64,000 bases of DNA from NCBI GenBank assembly GCA_020638995.1, contig JACKHM010000005.1, positions 186,001 to 250,000 on the forward strand, in the 5' to 3' direction. The stretch's first letter is position 1; each line of letters starts with the position of its first letter. Shown one piece after another: positions 17,596 through 25,993 of this stretch. The translations under genes were made by a program, and so were the position numbers. Below the pieces are notes generated by a model, which saw only the letters and a list, made by a program, of their open reading frames with translations, did not search any database and was not told where the DNA came from. This DNA is from Planctomycetaceae bacterium. Its GTDB lineage: Bacteria > Planctomycetota > Planctomycetia > Pirellulales > Pirellulaceae.

Positions 17596-17975
17596 CCGGT
17601 CTCCGATGCTGCCGCGACGGCCTGCTGAAGGCGTTCGAATGGATCGACTTCCGGTCCGGACGAAGGAACCCCCGGAGTGAATTCGTCTACCTCCGCTTGC
17701 GAAGTTGGCTGTCCAGTAAGCGCATTGACTAGTGCGCTCAATACCTCAGTCTGCTGTTCGACCAGCCCCTTTAAGCTTGCAAAATCATGCGTAATGTCGC
17801 CACTCATCGGTCCATTCCGGGTGCTCCGTTCGGCGGCGAGAAACTGATCGATGTCATCGAACAGTTCGAAAACCGCGTGCTCCCAATCGGACTGGCCCGA
17901 ATGAAAGTCTTCGACGGTCTGCTGAAGCGTTTCGGTGAGCGTGTGCAAGATAACCTCGATGGACGTGGCCGACAA
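17592..17975 (-). CDS. Small acidic protein of unknown function, GTPase operon
   Basis: A 127-residue acidic protein with predicted helices (HTLTETLQQTVEDFHSGQ, FELFDDIDQFLAAE) and a Pro/Glu-rich C-terminal third ending DPFERLQQAVAAASETG. I do not recognise a family. Its stop overlaps the TTG start of the FGE-fold gene by three bases, which makes it a real operon member. The start is uncertain: the only conventional candidate is TTG 17975 and the frame is open to about 18033 with no ATG or GTG. It could be a partner or regulator of the GTPase. Confidence 0.55.
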   Translation of the reverse strand: MSATSIEVILHTLTETLQQTVEDFHSGQSDWEHAVFELFDDIDQFLAAERSTRNGPMSGDITHDFASLKGLVEQQTEVLSALVNALTGQPTSQAEVDEFTPGVPSSGPEVDPFERLQQAVAAASETG

Positions 17976-18210
17976 ACGTCGGAGCAGACATGGCTCGACT
18001 GTGATGAGATGCTTTTTGTGACCATCTGAAATCTAGGTCAAGATTCGACGAGATGCAAATCGACGGCATTCGGAAGTTTTTTGGGCAATATTGATGGAAG
18101 TTCGCTCGACGCCTGTTCAATTGAGCGGTGGTTTGGCTAAACTGGGGAAAGGTTGACGTCGTTAGCATGAATGCGGCTTTCGCGTTCCAACCAGTCGAAA
18201 TTGAGTGAAT

Positions 18211-18215
18211 AGGAG
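18211..18215 (+). promoter_or_regulatory. Shine-Dalgarno site deciding the Cys-rich protein start
   Basis: AGGAG at 18211-18215 lies 7 bases before ATG 18223 and 4 before ATG 18220, so it excludes the GTG at 18205 as start. Confidence 0.6.
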
Positions 18216-18222
18216 CGTAATG

Positions 18223-18750
18223 ATGGTTTCCCGACTTGTAACAGCGGTGATGGCGTTGGCGCTAGTGGCCGTCGTCACAAACACTACTGAGGCACGTAAT
18301 CTTTTCAATCGGCAGGCAGATCCTGCACCAGGGCTGGAGGCACTACCTGCACCAAGAATGCCCGCTCAGCAAAGTTGGTTTGCTCCTTCCCAGAAGATGC
18401 AGTACCAATCCGTCCAGAAAATGCCTTATCAGGCCGAACAAAAGGGTGGCTATCAGAAGAGTGCCGTGGCGAGCTGTGTTCGGTACGTTCAACATTGCCC
18501 GCATCGGAAAAGTTGCTGCGGTTGTGGATCTTCTTACCAGACCGTACTTACTGTCACCGACCCAAGGACTTGCTGTCCAATCGCCGTACCTGTCTGTCTG
18601 CCCTCGTGTTGCACCGGGCAACCGATGGGCAGCGGTCGCAATGGACTCTTTGGCCGAGGTATCACGAGTTACAGCTGGTGCTGTGGCTACACCGTTCGCA
18701 TCGTCGTGGGACATCATGGCGATGTAACCGTTCATTACTACGGTGTGTAA
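18223..18750 (+). CDS. Exported cysteine-rich protein
   Basis: A product of 175 residues with a signal peptide (MVSRLVTAVMALALVAVVTNTTEA). A Gln/Tyr-rich segment follows with short repeats of the form Q-K-M-x-Y-Q (QKMQYQSV, QKMPYQAE, QKGGYQKS), then a cysteine-rich half with paired cysteines (KSCCGCGS, RTCCP, PSCCTG, WCCGYT). This type of exported protein is common in planctomycetes, whose cell surface is rich in disulfide-linked proteins; a structural role is likely but unproven. It has its own promoter region after the divergent GTPase operon and is followed by a terminator. Confidence 0.75.
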   Translation: MVSRLVTAVMALALVAVVTNTTEARNLFNRQADPAPGLEALPAPRMPAQQSWFAPSQKMQYQSVQKMPYQAEQKGGYQKSAVASCVRYVQHCPHRKSCCGCGSSYQTVLTVTDPRTCCPIAVPVCLPSCCTGQPMGSGRNGLFGRGITSYSWCCGYTVRIVVGHHGDVTVHYYGV

Positions 18751-18812
18751 TAATTAGGTTCGATTGGGGCCTTTTTGCTTCGCGCGATTTTAAGCACAAT
18801 CAAGGCTCAAGC

Positions 18813-18847
18813 AGGCCCGCGGATCTGTTTGGGCCTTTTTGCTTTTC
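18813..18847 (+). terminator. Rho-independent terminator after the Cys-rich gene
   Basis: AGGCCC (18813-18818), a 12-base loop, then GGGCCT (18831-18836) followed by TTTTTGCTTTT. A partial copy of its 3' half (GGGCCTTTTTGCTT) also occurs at 18767-18780, so part of it has been duplicated. Confidence 0.7.
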
Positions 18848-18871
18848 TTGTTGCGGAATGAATCGAATCTT

Positions 18872-19231
18872 GTGGTTAAGAAACGTCAGCGAAAAGCGAA
18901 ATTATCGCCACCCTCTGCAATCGCGGAGGACACTCGCGCTGAGATCCTCACGGTCGCATGGATGTTGTCAGCGATGGCAACCTTGGGAGCAGAAGTCGTG
19001 GGCGGGATTCTGCGGATTGTGCTGATTGCCGTGGAAACCGCTCCAAGCTCGCTGCTCGCGTTTCCTCGTTTTCTGCTGTTCACGGCAACGATCACGGGGA
19101 TCGTTTGCCTGTGCCTAACGCCACTCGTATATCGCTATCGACACGCACCTCCTCCGACTGCCGTAGCCGTACTCGCCGTTACGGTCTCCGTGCTCCCGCT
19201 GACAATCGGAATCGTGTTGTCGCTTCGCTAA
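18872..19231 (+). CDS. Small integral membrane protein, unknown
   Basis: A 119-residue product from GTG 18872 (MVKKRQRKAKLSPPSAIAEDTRAE); a TTG at 18839 is possible but lies inside the terminator T-run. Three hydrophobic helices are evident: ILTVAWMLSAMATLGAEVVGGILRIVL, FPRFLLFTATITGIVCLCLTPLVY and TAVAVLAVTVSVLPLTIGIVLSL, after a basic N-terminus. I do not recognise a family. It ends 9 bases before the convergent DUF1501 gene. Confidence 0.6.
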   Translation: MVKKRQRKAKLSPPSAIAEDTRAEILTVAWMLSAMATLGAEVVGGILRIVLIAVETAPSSLLAFPRFLLFTATITGIVCLCLTPLVYRYRHAPPPTAVAVLAVTVSVLPLTIGIVLSLR

Positions 19232-19240
19232 GATCGAAGG

Positions 19241-20512
19241 TCAGATCAACTCGTGAATCGGCGGACGACGATCAACCAGATACTGAGGTCGTCCGTTCGG
19301 GTCCTGTAACGTAACGCGGTCGACATCGATGCCGAGATTGTGATAGAGCGTCGCGAAGACCTCTTGAAGATGGACTGGTCGATCCATCGCGTCTTCCGCG
19401 TACCGAGTGGATGTACCGATCGCTTGGCCCGTTCGCATTCCGCCGCCCGCTAAGAAGCAGGTTGCGAGCTTGAGCCAGTGATCGCGACCGGCGTTGTTAT
19501 TCACTCGCGGAGTGCGACCAAACTCGCCCCACATGACCACGGAGACGTCTTTGTCCATGCCTCGTTCGTGGAGATCCTGCAGCAATGCACTCATTGCCAC
19601 GTCCAGCTTGGGCAACTGCTTTCGCAGAGTGACAAAATTGTTGCTATGTGTGTCCCAGCCACCCCAACTGAAGTTGACGGCTCGAACTCCGGCTTCGACC
19701 AGCCTTCGCGCGGTGAGAAACATATTGCCGTCATTGCCTCCATATCGCTGGCGAACTTCCGCATCTTCCTTGTTCAAATCCAACGCGTCAGCGACCGACC
19801 CCGACGTCACGACATCAACGGCTCGCTGCGTGTAAGAGTCAAGCGCCTCCATTTGGCCCGAAAGATCTGCGTCGCGGCGAGCACGGTCGAGATAGGTTAG
19901 CAACTCGGTTCGGGATTCCAGCCGCTCTGCCGTCATTGCGCCCGACAAACGCAAATCACCGCCCTGTGGCTTGTAAGGCTTGTAGACTGGGCCAAGGAAC
20001 CCAGGGTAGCTGCCGTTGTAGCCGATGAACGGCGGAGCACCGCTGCCGGACGGACCGAGCAGTTTCGCGACGACGCTACCGATGGAAGGGCGACCGCCGA
20101 CGTTCTCAAGTTCCTTTCGACCGTGTCCTGTTTGTGTGTGGAAGTCCGAGTGATCGCTGATCATTCCCGTCAGTGAGCGGATCACCGCGAACTTGTCGGT
20201 CATCTGCGCAAGCTTCGGAAACAACTCACAAATATCAAATCCTGGGACGTTTGTACGGATTGGGTTGAACTCGCCGCGAAACTCCTTCGGAGCATCAGGC
20301 TTTAGATCAAACATATCTTGATGCGACGGGCCACCCGACAGGTGAATGTTGATGATCGCTTTGTTTGATGATCCGATCCCTGCGTTCGCTTCTGCGCGTA
20401 AAAGGTCGCCGAGTGTCAAGCTGCCGATACCGAGTGCGCCGACCTGGAGAAAACTACGTCGTGAGACACCATCGCAGTAAGGCTTTGAGCTACTGGACCA
20501 GATCGGAAACAT
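19241..20512 (-). CDS. DUF1501 protein with twin-arginine leader
   Basis: A 423-residue protein of the DUF1501 (sulfatase-related) family, very abundant in planctomycetes. The N-terminus carries the twin-arginine motif SRRSFLQVGALGIGSLTLG, so it is exported folded. The family features INIHLSGGPSHQDMFDLKPDAP, HTQTGHGRKE, the GWDTHSNNF motif and VVMWGEFGRTPRVN are present. In planctomycetes these are usually paired with a DUF1549/DUF1553 cytochrome-containing partner; none is next to it here. The reaction is unknown. Confidence 0.92.
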   Translation of the reverse strand: MFPIWSSSSKPYCDGVSRRSFLQVGALGIGSLTLGDLLRAEANAGIGSSNKAIINIHLSGGPSHQDMFDLKPDAPKEFRGEFNPIRTNVPGFDICELFPKLAQMTDKFAVIRSLTGMISDHSDFHTQTGHGRKELENVGGRPSIGSVVAKLLGPSGSGAPPFIGYNGSYPGFLGPVYKPYKPQGGDLRLSGAMTAERLESRTELLTYLDRARRDADLSGQMEALDSYTQRAVDVVTSGSVADALDLNKEDAEVRQRYGGNDGNMFLTARRLVEAGVRAVNFSWGGWDTHSNNFVTLRKQLPKLDVAMSALLQDLHERGMDKDVSVVMWGEFGRTPRVNNNAGRDHWLKLATCFLAGGGMRTGQAIGTSTRYAEDAMDRPVHLQEVFATLYHNLGIDVDRVTLQDPNGRPQYLVDRRPPIHELI

Positions 20513-20672
20513 AGTAACCTCCTAGAAAGAACGGACCAAATTTAAACCATCCCGAACGCGTCTTCCTTGCAATTAACCCATGTTTTACACCGAATCGGCA
20601 TCACATATCAATCTTTATCGATGTATTTTTCGAGCCGAGTTGAAAACACAGGCGAAACATTTGTTTGCGGCG

Positions 20673-21713
20673 TCAAATCTTCACTAGTTTCCTTCGTCTC
20701 ACGGATTCCGATTGCTTGTGGCAGAGGACGATAGCGTCACGCGCCAATTCACCTGAGAGGATCTCAGATGGTTTGCCGGTGCTAATTGCGCGGGCGACCT
20801 CTTTGATTTCGCCTTCAAATCCTCGAACCGGGTTGCCTTCCCCGAGGTCGGGCCTGATGACCTTCCCTGAATTTGTGACGATCTTCAACGGCATGAGCTC
20901 GGCTGCGTCGCTGAAGGCGGCGAAGTCGAAGTGCATGGTCGCTTTCTCGAGATGGATCTCGTAGGCGTGGGTGAATGGCCGTCCCTGTTGGTTAATGACG
21001 CCGCTGGTCGCGTTCACAACCAGATTCGGATCGGTGAACTGAAATAGTGTGTTGCAGTACTCCACGACCTGACCTCGCATGCGTCCTTGGCTGATTACCG
21101 CTGTTGGCATCCCGAACAGCAGTCGTATGAAATGGGCATCATGAACGTGTAAGTCCACGAGCGGGCCACCGACGGTTTGCGGGTTGTAAAAGTCCTTCAG
21201 CCATAGGGGATCGGAAATGACGCGTTTAAAACTGCCTCCGATGACTTTGCCGTACTTGCCGCTGTCAATCACTTTCCGCGCTTGGGCATATTCAGGAAAG
21301 TAAGGCAGCACGTGGCCAACAAGAATCTGCTTGCCGGCCTTTTCTGCGGCGGTCACCATCTTGTTGCATTCCGCAGCGGTCAGCGCCATTGGCTTTTCGA
21401 CGAAGACATGCTTACCAGCCTGGAGAGCACGTACGGACACATCAGCGTGCATGTGCGGTGGCAAGCAGTTATCAACGACATCGATGTCCGGATCTGAAAG
21501 TAACTCATCGATGGTTGCATAGGTCCGCATCTTGGAAATGTCGATCTGTTCACCGGGTGGTCCGAAGTTCCCTTGAATGCCTCGCCAATCTCCAGAGCGT
21601 TTCTTTTCGTCGCGCGAGCAAATTGCGGCCAATTGGATACCGCGCACCTTTTGGTACGCGAGGTAATGAATCCAACTCATAAAACCAACACCAGCCAATC
21701 CGACTTTTATCAT
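20673..21713 (-). CDS. Gfo/Idh/MocA family oxidoreductase
   Basis: A 346-residue cytoplasmic NAD(P)-dependent sugar or polyol oxidoreductase. The Rossmann fold starts at once (KVGLAGVGFMSWIHYLAY), followed by DVVDNCLPPHMHADVSVRAL and the EKP motif (KHVFVEKPMALT). The conserved His of the second domain lies in LVDLHVHDAHFIRLLFG. It lacks a leader, unlike the oxidoreductase at 31 kb. It lies 54 bases downstream of the rhamnulokinase gene on the same strand, suggesting a shared transcript and a role in deoxy-sugar catabolism, but the substrate is unknown. Confidence 0.9.
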   Translation of the reverse strand: MIKVGLAGVGFMSWIHYLAYQKVRGIQLAAICSRDEKKRSGDWRGIQGNFGPPGEQIDISKMRTYATIDELLSDPDIDVVDNCLPPHMHADVSVRALQAGKHVFVEKPMALTAAECNKMVTAAEKAGKQILVGHVLPYFPEYAQARKVIDSGKYGKVIGGSFKRVISDPLWLKDFYNPQTVGGPLVDLHVHDAHFIRLLFGMPTAVISQGRMRGQVVEYCNTLFQFTDPNLVVNATSGVINQQGRPFTHAYEIHLEKATMHFDFAAFSDAAELMPLKIVTNSGKVIRPDLGEGNPVRGFEGEIKEVARAISTGKPSEILSGELARDAIVLCHKQSESVRRRKLVKI

Positions 21714-21767
21714 CCTGCTACTCCGTTCTTACTTGCCTTAGATGACCCCGACGTCGATCAGACCCAG

Positions 21768-23261
21768 CTACACCAGCTTTTGAAACCTTGTGAACGCCTC
21801 GTCCCATCGCTGCGTCTGTTGAGGCGTATACTCTTGCACATCAAAGCTATTTCGTACGACTTCCCGAGCTTGCTCAATGGAGCTCACTTCACCTGACGAG
21901 ACCACTTGCATCATCACGTTTCCAATTGCCGTCGCCTCGATCGGGCCAGCAACCACTCGACATTTACATGCGTCCGCAGCCATCTGACAAAGAAGTTGAT
22001 TCTGAGTGCCACCGCCGACAATGTGGATCGTGTTAATATCCGAATCTGTGAGCTCTTGAGTCCAGTTCAGCACCATGCGGTATCGTAATGCGAGGCTCTC
22101 CAGGGCGCAACGGATTATTTCACCGACGCCCTCCGGAGACGGTTGCCCTGTCGCACGGCAGTATTCCTGAATCGCCTGCGGCATATTCGTGGGTGCAATA
22201 AATTCTGCGGCATCCGGGTTGATTAGACTGGGCAGCGCCGGCGATGCCGACGCGCGATCCACTAGCTCGCTCCATCCCAACTCTCGACCTTCCTGCTTCC
22301 AGATCCGCCGACATTCCTGCACCAACCACAGACCGCCGATGTTCTTCAGCAGTCGTGTCGTCCCGCCAACGCCACCTTCGTTAGTAAAGTTGAACTCGCG
22401 GCAGCGGTCATTGATCACCGGTGCTGGGATCTCTGCTCCCATCAATGACCAAGTGCCACTGCTGATGTAACACCAGTTTGGATTCTCGGTCGGGGCGCCG
22501 CTTGCTGGAACTGCCATCACCGCACTCGCAGTATCGTGCGTGCCCGGTAGGACAACGCTGACGTCCTGCAGCCCAGTTGCTTCTGCGACCGAGGATCGCA
22601 ATCCTCCGAGACGCGTTCCCGGCGCCAACAATGTTCCCAGAATCTTCTTGGGGAGGTCGAACTTTTCGAACAGCAAGTCCGACCAAGCGTTTTCAGTTGG
22701 ATTGTGAAATTGCGTTGTTGAGGCGTTCGTAAATTCGTTGGCCTTCTCTCCGGTCAGCAACCAGTGGAAAAGATCCGGCATCATTAAGAACGATTCGGCG
22801 GAGTCGAGTAGTTTGGGATTCTGCTGTTTCATGGCGAACAACTGAAACAGCGTGTTGAACTGCATGAACTGAAGCCCCGTTTCCGCGAAGATGCCCTCGC
22901 GACTGACAATCTCAAACGCCTGCTCCATCACCTGATTGGTGCGCGCGTCTCGATAGCAGTATGGGTTTCCGAGCAGCTCGTCACCCGCGCCGAGCAAACC
23001 ATAATCCACGCCCCAGGTGTCAACTCCGACGCTAGAAACACGCTTGCCGTAGCGATCCGCGGACGCCCGCAGACCGTCCGTAATGTTTTGCCAGAGTGCC
23101 AGCAAATCCCAGTACATTCGGTCGTTAGCTCGGATCGCGCCATTTTCGAAACGATGTACCTCTTCGAGTCGTAACCGACGGCCATCGAAGATGCCTGCCA
23201 CCACACGACCGCTGGAGGCCCCTAAATCAACTGCTAGATAGACCTTAGAGCTGTCTGTCAT
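21768..23261 (-). CDS. rhaB: Rhamnulokinase (FGGY family)
   Basis: Phosphorylates L-rhamnulose at O-1 in rhamnose catabolism. The 497-residue protein shows the FGGY-kinase ATP-binding start (YLAVDLGASSGRVVAGIF), SVGVDTWGVDYGLL, the catalytic region VVLPGTHDTASAVMAVPA and the C-terminal nucleotide motif HIVGGGTQNQLLCQM. The N-terminus and the PYCYRDARTN segment are typical of RhaB rather than of xylulokinase or glycerol kinase. The isomerase and aldolase are not adjacent, but a sugar oxidoreductase gene follows. Confidence 0.9.
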   Translation of the reverse strand: MTDSSKVYLAVDLGASSGRVVAGIFDGRRLRLEEVHRFENGAIRANDRMYWDLLALWQNITDGLRASADRYGKRVSSVGVDTWGVDYGLLGAGDELLGNPYCYRDARTNQVMEQAFEIVSREGIFAETGLQFMQFNTLFQLFAMKQQNPKLLDSAESFLMMPDLFHWLLTGEKANEFTNASTTQFHNPTENAWSDLLFEKFDLPKKILGTLLAPGTRLGGLRSSVAEATGLQDVSVVLPGTHDTASAVMAVPASGAPTENPNWCYISSGTWSLMGAEIPAPVINDRCREFNFTNEGGVGGTTRLLKNIGGLWLVQECRRIWKQEGRELGWSELVDRASASPALPSLINPDAAEFIAPTNMPQAIQEYCRATGQPSPEGVGEIIRCALESLALRYRMVLNWTQELTDSDINTIHIVGGGTQNQLLCQMAADACKCRVVAGPIEATAIGNVMMQVVSSGEVSSIEQAREVVRNSFDVQEYTPQQTQRWDEAFTRFQKLV

Positions 23262-23373
23262 GTTCCCGTTCTCGTTGAAAGTTGTCTCGTTGCTAGCTCG
23301 TCCAGAGCCGCATCGTGACGCCCCAAACGGCGACCGTCAAGTGTCAGGGTTCGTGACTTACTAGCGTGATGAG

Positions 23374-23390
23374 CCTTAAGAACATTAAGG
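23374..23390. other. Small inverted repeat between rhaB and cysH
   Basis: CCTTAA-N5-TTAAGG is a perfect 6-bp inverted repeat in the divergent intergenic region, about 110 bases upstream of rhaB. It may be an operator for either gene. The preceding bases (CGTGATGAGCC) equal one end of the REP-like unit. Confidence 0.3.
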
Positions 23391-23424
23391 ATGGCACCGA
23401 TGAAGAGATAGGCTGGAGTTGATA

Positions 23425-23454
23425 GTTGACTTTGTTTGTCAACATAAGTAACAT
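23425..23454 (+). promoter_or_regulatory. cysH promoter with overlapping inverted repeat
   Basis: TTGACT (23426-23431), 17 bases, then TAACAT (23449-23454) is a fair sigma-70 promoter about 40 bases before the cysH ATG. A perfect inverted repeat GTTGAC-N7-GTCAAC (23425-23443) covers the -35 and the spacer, a classic repressor position. The Rrf2 regulator encoded after cysH is the obvious candidate to bind it. Confidence 0.55.
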
Positions 23455-23493
23455 TTCTAGCCGATTGAATCCTTACCCGACTTTTCAGAAGTC

Positions 23494-24321
23494 ATGGACT
23501 TCACGACGAGTATTAGCCAAACAGTGGGAGCATCCCGTGCTGCCAACCCGGATTCTGTTCCCACCGTCTTGGCAGCAACGATCAACACGGAAATGAACAT
23601 CGCACCCACCGCGCTTGAATTGACGGACGAATTGCGATTGGAACTCGCCGCGAGGAGCCAAGAGTTAGAATCCGCAACACCTCAGGAGATCCTTCGCTGG
23701 ACGGTTGATCGTTTTGCACCTCACTTCACGATGGCCACGGCGTTTGGACCGGAAGGCATGACGATCATTCATATGCTTGCGGAAATTGCGCCTGCGACGC
23801 CGATCTTCAATCTCGAAACCGGCTATCAGTTCAAAGAAACACTAGAACTGCGTGAGCGTGTCAAGGATCGATACGGAATTGAAATCGAGTACAGACGCCC
23901 GGAACTGACAGTCGAACAGTATGAATCCTTGCACGGTGGACCGCTGTACAAGACAAATCCGGATCAGTGCTGCGCCGATCGCAAGATCAAGTTGCTTCAC
24001 GACGCAGTGGTCGGCAAACATGCATGGGCAAGTGCGATTCGCCGCGACCAGAGTCCTGATCGCGCGCGTGCGGCGATCGTTGGTTGGGATAAGAAATTTG
24101 GTTTGGTTAAGGTCAGCCCTCTCGCAAATTGGACAAAGAGCGACGTTTGGAAATTGATCACCGATCACGACATCCCCTATAACCCATTGCACGATCAAGG
24201 CTACACCAGTGTTGGCTGTTGGCCATGCACGCGTGCTGTGATGTTCGGTGAAGACGAGAGGGCAGGGCGGTGGAGTGGCTTTAAGAAGACCGAGTGCGGT
24301 TTGCATTCGCTTGATGATTGA
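23494..24321 (+). CDS. cysH: Phosphoadenylyl/adenylyl-sulfate reductase
   Basis: Reduces activated sulfate to sulfite in assimilatory sulfate reduction. The family features are FGPEGMTIIHML, FNLETGYQFKETLEL, GWDKKFGLVKVSPLANWT and the C-terminal ECGLH with the catalytic cysteine. The Cys-Cys pair in TNPDQCCADRK and the second pair in GCWPCT are the four ligands of a 4Fe-4S cluster, which points to the APS-reducing (plant-type and most bacterial) branch rather than the cluster-free PAPS enzyme of enterobacteria. The length is 275 residues from ATG 23494; an ATG at 23593 would remove a weakly conserved N-terminus of 33 residues. It is followed after 12 bases by an Rrf2 regulator. Confidence 0.93.
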   Translation: MDFTTSISQTVGASRAANPDSVPTVLAATINTEMNIAPTALELTDELRLELAARSQELESATPQEILRWTVDRFAPHFTMATAFGPEGMTIIHMLAEIAPATPIFNLETGYQFKETLELRERVKDRYGIEIEYRRPELTVEQYESLHGGPLYKTNPDQCCADRKIKLLHDAVVGKHAWASAIRRDQSPDRARAAIVGWDKKFGLVKVSPLANWTKSDVWKLITDHDIPYNPLHDQGYTSVGCWPCTRAVMFGEDERAGRWSGFKKTECGLHSLDD

Positions 24322-24333
24322 GATCGAATCGTA

Positions 24334-24762
24334 GTGAATATCTCTGCCAAGACCGAGTACGCCTGCATCGCCGTCCTGGAACTTTCTGCCCGATATGATC
24401 AAGGCCGGCCCGTTCGCATTCGCGACATCGCGGAAGCGAACGGTATTCCTTCGCGGTTCCTCGTCCAGATTCTGTTGCAACTGAAATCTGCCGGTATCGT
24501 AGGCAGTACTCGCGGAGCAGCGGGCGGATATCAACTGGTCAAGCCTCCCAGCGAGATCACACTGGCCGAAGTTATGGCCGTCAGCGATGCACAATCGCCC
24601 GATCCTGTGACGAGCGTTGCCAGGCAATCTGCTGCGTCACGGACGCTAATGGACACTTGGCAAGACGTGGCCTCGGTCGAGCGTGAGATGTTGACTGCGG
24701 TTACGTTTAAAGACTTGGCGGAGCGTACAGCCGCACAGTTGGAGAACATGTACTACATCTGA
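24334..24762 (+). CDS. Rrf2-family transcriptional regulator, no Fe-S cysteines
   Basis: A 142-residue protein from GTG 24334, 12 bases after cysH. The winged-helix start is typical (ISAKTEYACIAVLELSA, IRDIAEANGIPSRFLVQILLQLKSAGIV, STRGAAGGYQLVKPPSEITLAEVM). IscR and NsrR have three clustered cysteines that hold an Fe-S cluster; this protein's only cysteine is near residue 10, so it resembles the cluster-free CymR type, which represses cysteine-synthesis genes with a partner enzyme. With its position after cysH and the inverted repeat on the cysH promoter, local control of sulfur assimilation is a reasonable inference. Its 3' end overlaps the convergent methyltransferase gene by 10 bases. Confidence 0.88.
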   Translation: MNISAKTEYACIAVLELSARYDQGRPVRIRDIAEANGIPSRFLVQILLQLKSAGIVGSTRGAAGGYQLVKPPSEITLAEVMAVSDAQSPDPVTSVARQSAASRTLMDTWQDVASVEREMLTAVTFKDLAERTAAQLENMYYI

Positions 24763-25958
24763 GTCTGTGTTGGCGCATATCGATGGCAAACGGCGACCTT
24801 AACTTCACCTTCGTTTCGGAAAACCAAAAGGCTCGCGTTCATATTCCCTTTCAGTTGCAGCCTCTTCCTTAAGTTGGCCGGATCGATTTCGACGCCGCGA
24901 ACCTTGATCTCTAGCATCCCGACTCTGCGGTCTCGGAGCAGGAGTCGTAACTTTTTCACGTCCAGGTTCATCAACTCGTCAACTTTAAACACGTCAAACA
25001 ACGGCGAGTCGCAATACTGGTCGGCGCTGTAGTAGCACACGCCATAACTGGTTGCTCGTAACTGAAGTTGTTCCGCCAAAGCTGCGTCGAGCCGCGCCGC
25101 AAGTAGCGTCGAAGCAGGAGCGTAGATGAATCGACCGGGAACCGCGACATCGACCTCTCGATCAGCATCGCCAGTGAACGAGTGGCTTTCGTCTTGCCGA
25201 TGCACGATTGTTGCCGTGCGTTGGCCAACGCGACGGGCCAATCCGCCGAGCCATACGACTTGCTGCCGGCACTCGCGGCGACTGCCGATCCATTCCAACT
25301 CGACAGTTTCTTCTTCAATCCAGTCGTCGTTTAACTCGGCTCCTGGGGCGAGTTTTATAGCGCCGTTATTTACTTCCTGGTACAACCTGTGAATTACATC
25401 AAGGCTTGGTTCTGAATAGACTGCTTGCGAAGTGCGTTGCTTGGCAACTCGACGATCAGGATCGATGTGCCATGCTGAACAACTAAGTCCTTCGACAATC
25501 GAAAGGACGTCGGCAACTTCACAAGTCAAATCACTCGCATCTAAGGCGCGGCAGTTCGCTTCGACGAGCAGTGTCGCAATCGAATCACGATCGATGGCCA
25601 CGCAGGGACCGCGTCCCGCCAACGCCAATGAATCCCCCCCAATTCCACAGCACAGATCGGCCACCGGCTGACCTTTCGGAAAGCGACTCGCTTTGTACCC
25701 AGCGATCCATTCGTCGGTTGATTGCTCGAGCAACTTTCGCGTGAAGAACATGTGCTCTGGTTGCGAAAACTTGGCCCGCGCCCGCTCACGCAATTCGACT
25801 TGTTCCAGAACCAAATGAGTCCGTACCGATGTCAAGTCTCGACGCAAACGCTTGTTTAACGCCACATAGGAGGTTGCCGAGGAATTTGCTTCGTCCAGGA
25901 AGGGTCGAGCATATTCGCTGACAAGCCAGCGGTAATCGTCGATTGTTGGTTCAGGCAC
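24753..25958 (-). CDS. Class I SAM-dependent methyltransferase with THUMP-like C-terminal domain
   Basis: The frame is open back to ATG 26138, but that would run across the start of a convincing plus-strand gene; GTG 25958 gives a 401-residue protein. The SAM site is VADLCCGIGGDSLALA followed by VAIDRD, then an acidic motif IV-like HIDPDRR. The C-terminal part (FKVDELMNLDVKKLRLLLRDRRVGMLEIKVRGVEIDPANLRKRLQL) matches the THUMP-like domain seen on a family of probable RNA-modifying methyltransferases. The RNA target is unknown. There is no clear Shine-Dalgarno site at the chosen start, so the N-terminus is uncertain. Confidence 0.8.
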   Translation of the reverse strand: MPEPTIDDYRWLVSEYARPFLDEANSSATSYVALNKRLRRDLTSVRTHLVLEQVELRERARAKFSQPEHMFFTRKLLEQSTDEWIAGYKASRFPKGQPVADLCCGIGGDSLALAGRGPCVAIDRDSIATLLVEANCRALDASDLTCEVADVLSIVEGLSCSAWHIDPDRRVAKQRTSQAVYSEPSLDVIHRLYQEVNNGAIKLAPGAELNDDWIEEETVELEWIGSRRECRQQVVWLGGLARRVGQRTATIVHRQDESHSFTGDADREVDVAVPGRFIYAPASTLLAARLDAALAEQLQLRATSYGVCYYSADQYCDSPLFDVFKVDELMNLDVKKLRLLLRDRRVGMLEIKVRGVEIDPANLRKRLQLKGNMNASLLVFRNEGEVKVAVCHRYAPTQTQM

Positions 25959-25993
25959 TTGGCATGTGATCTGGGGTGAGGGAAGATGGCGGT

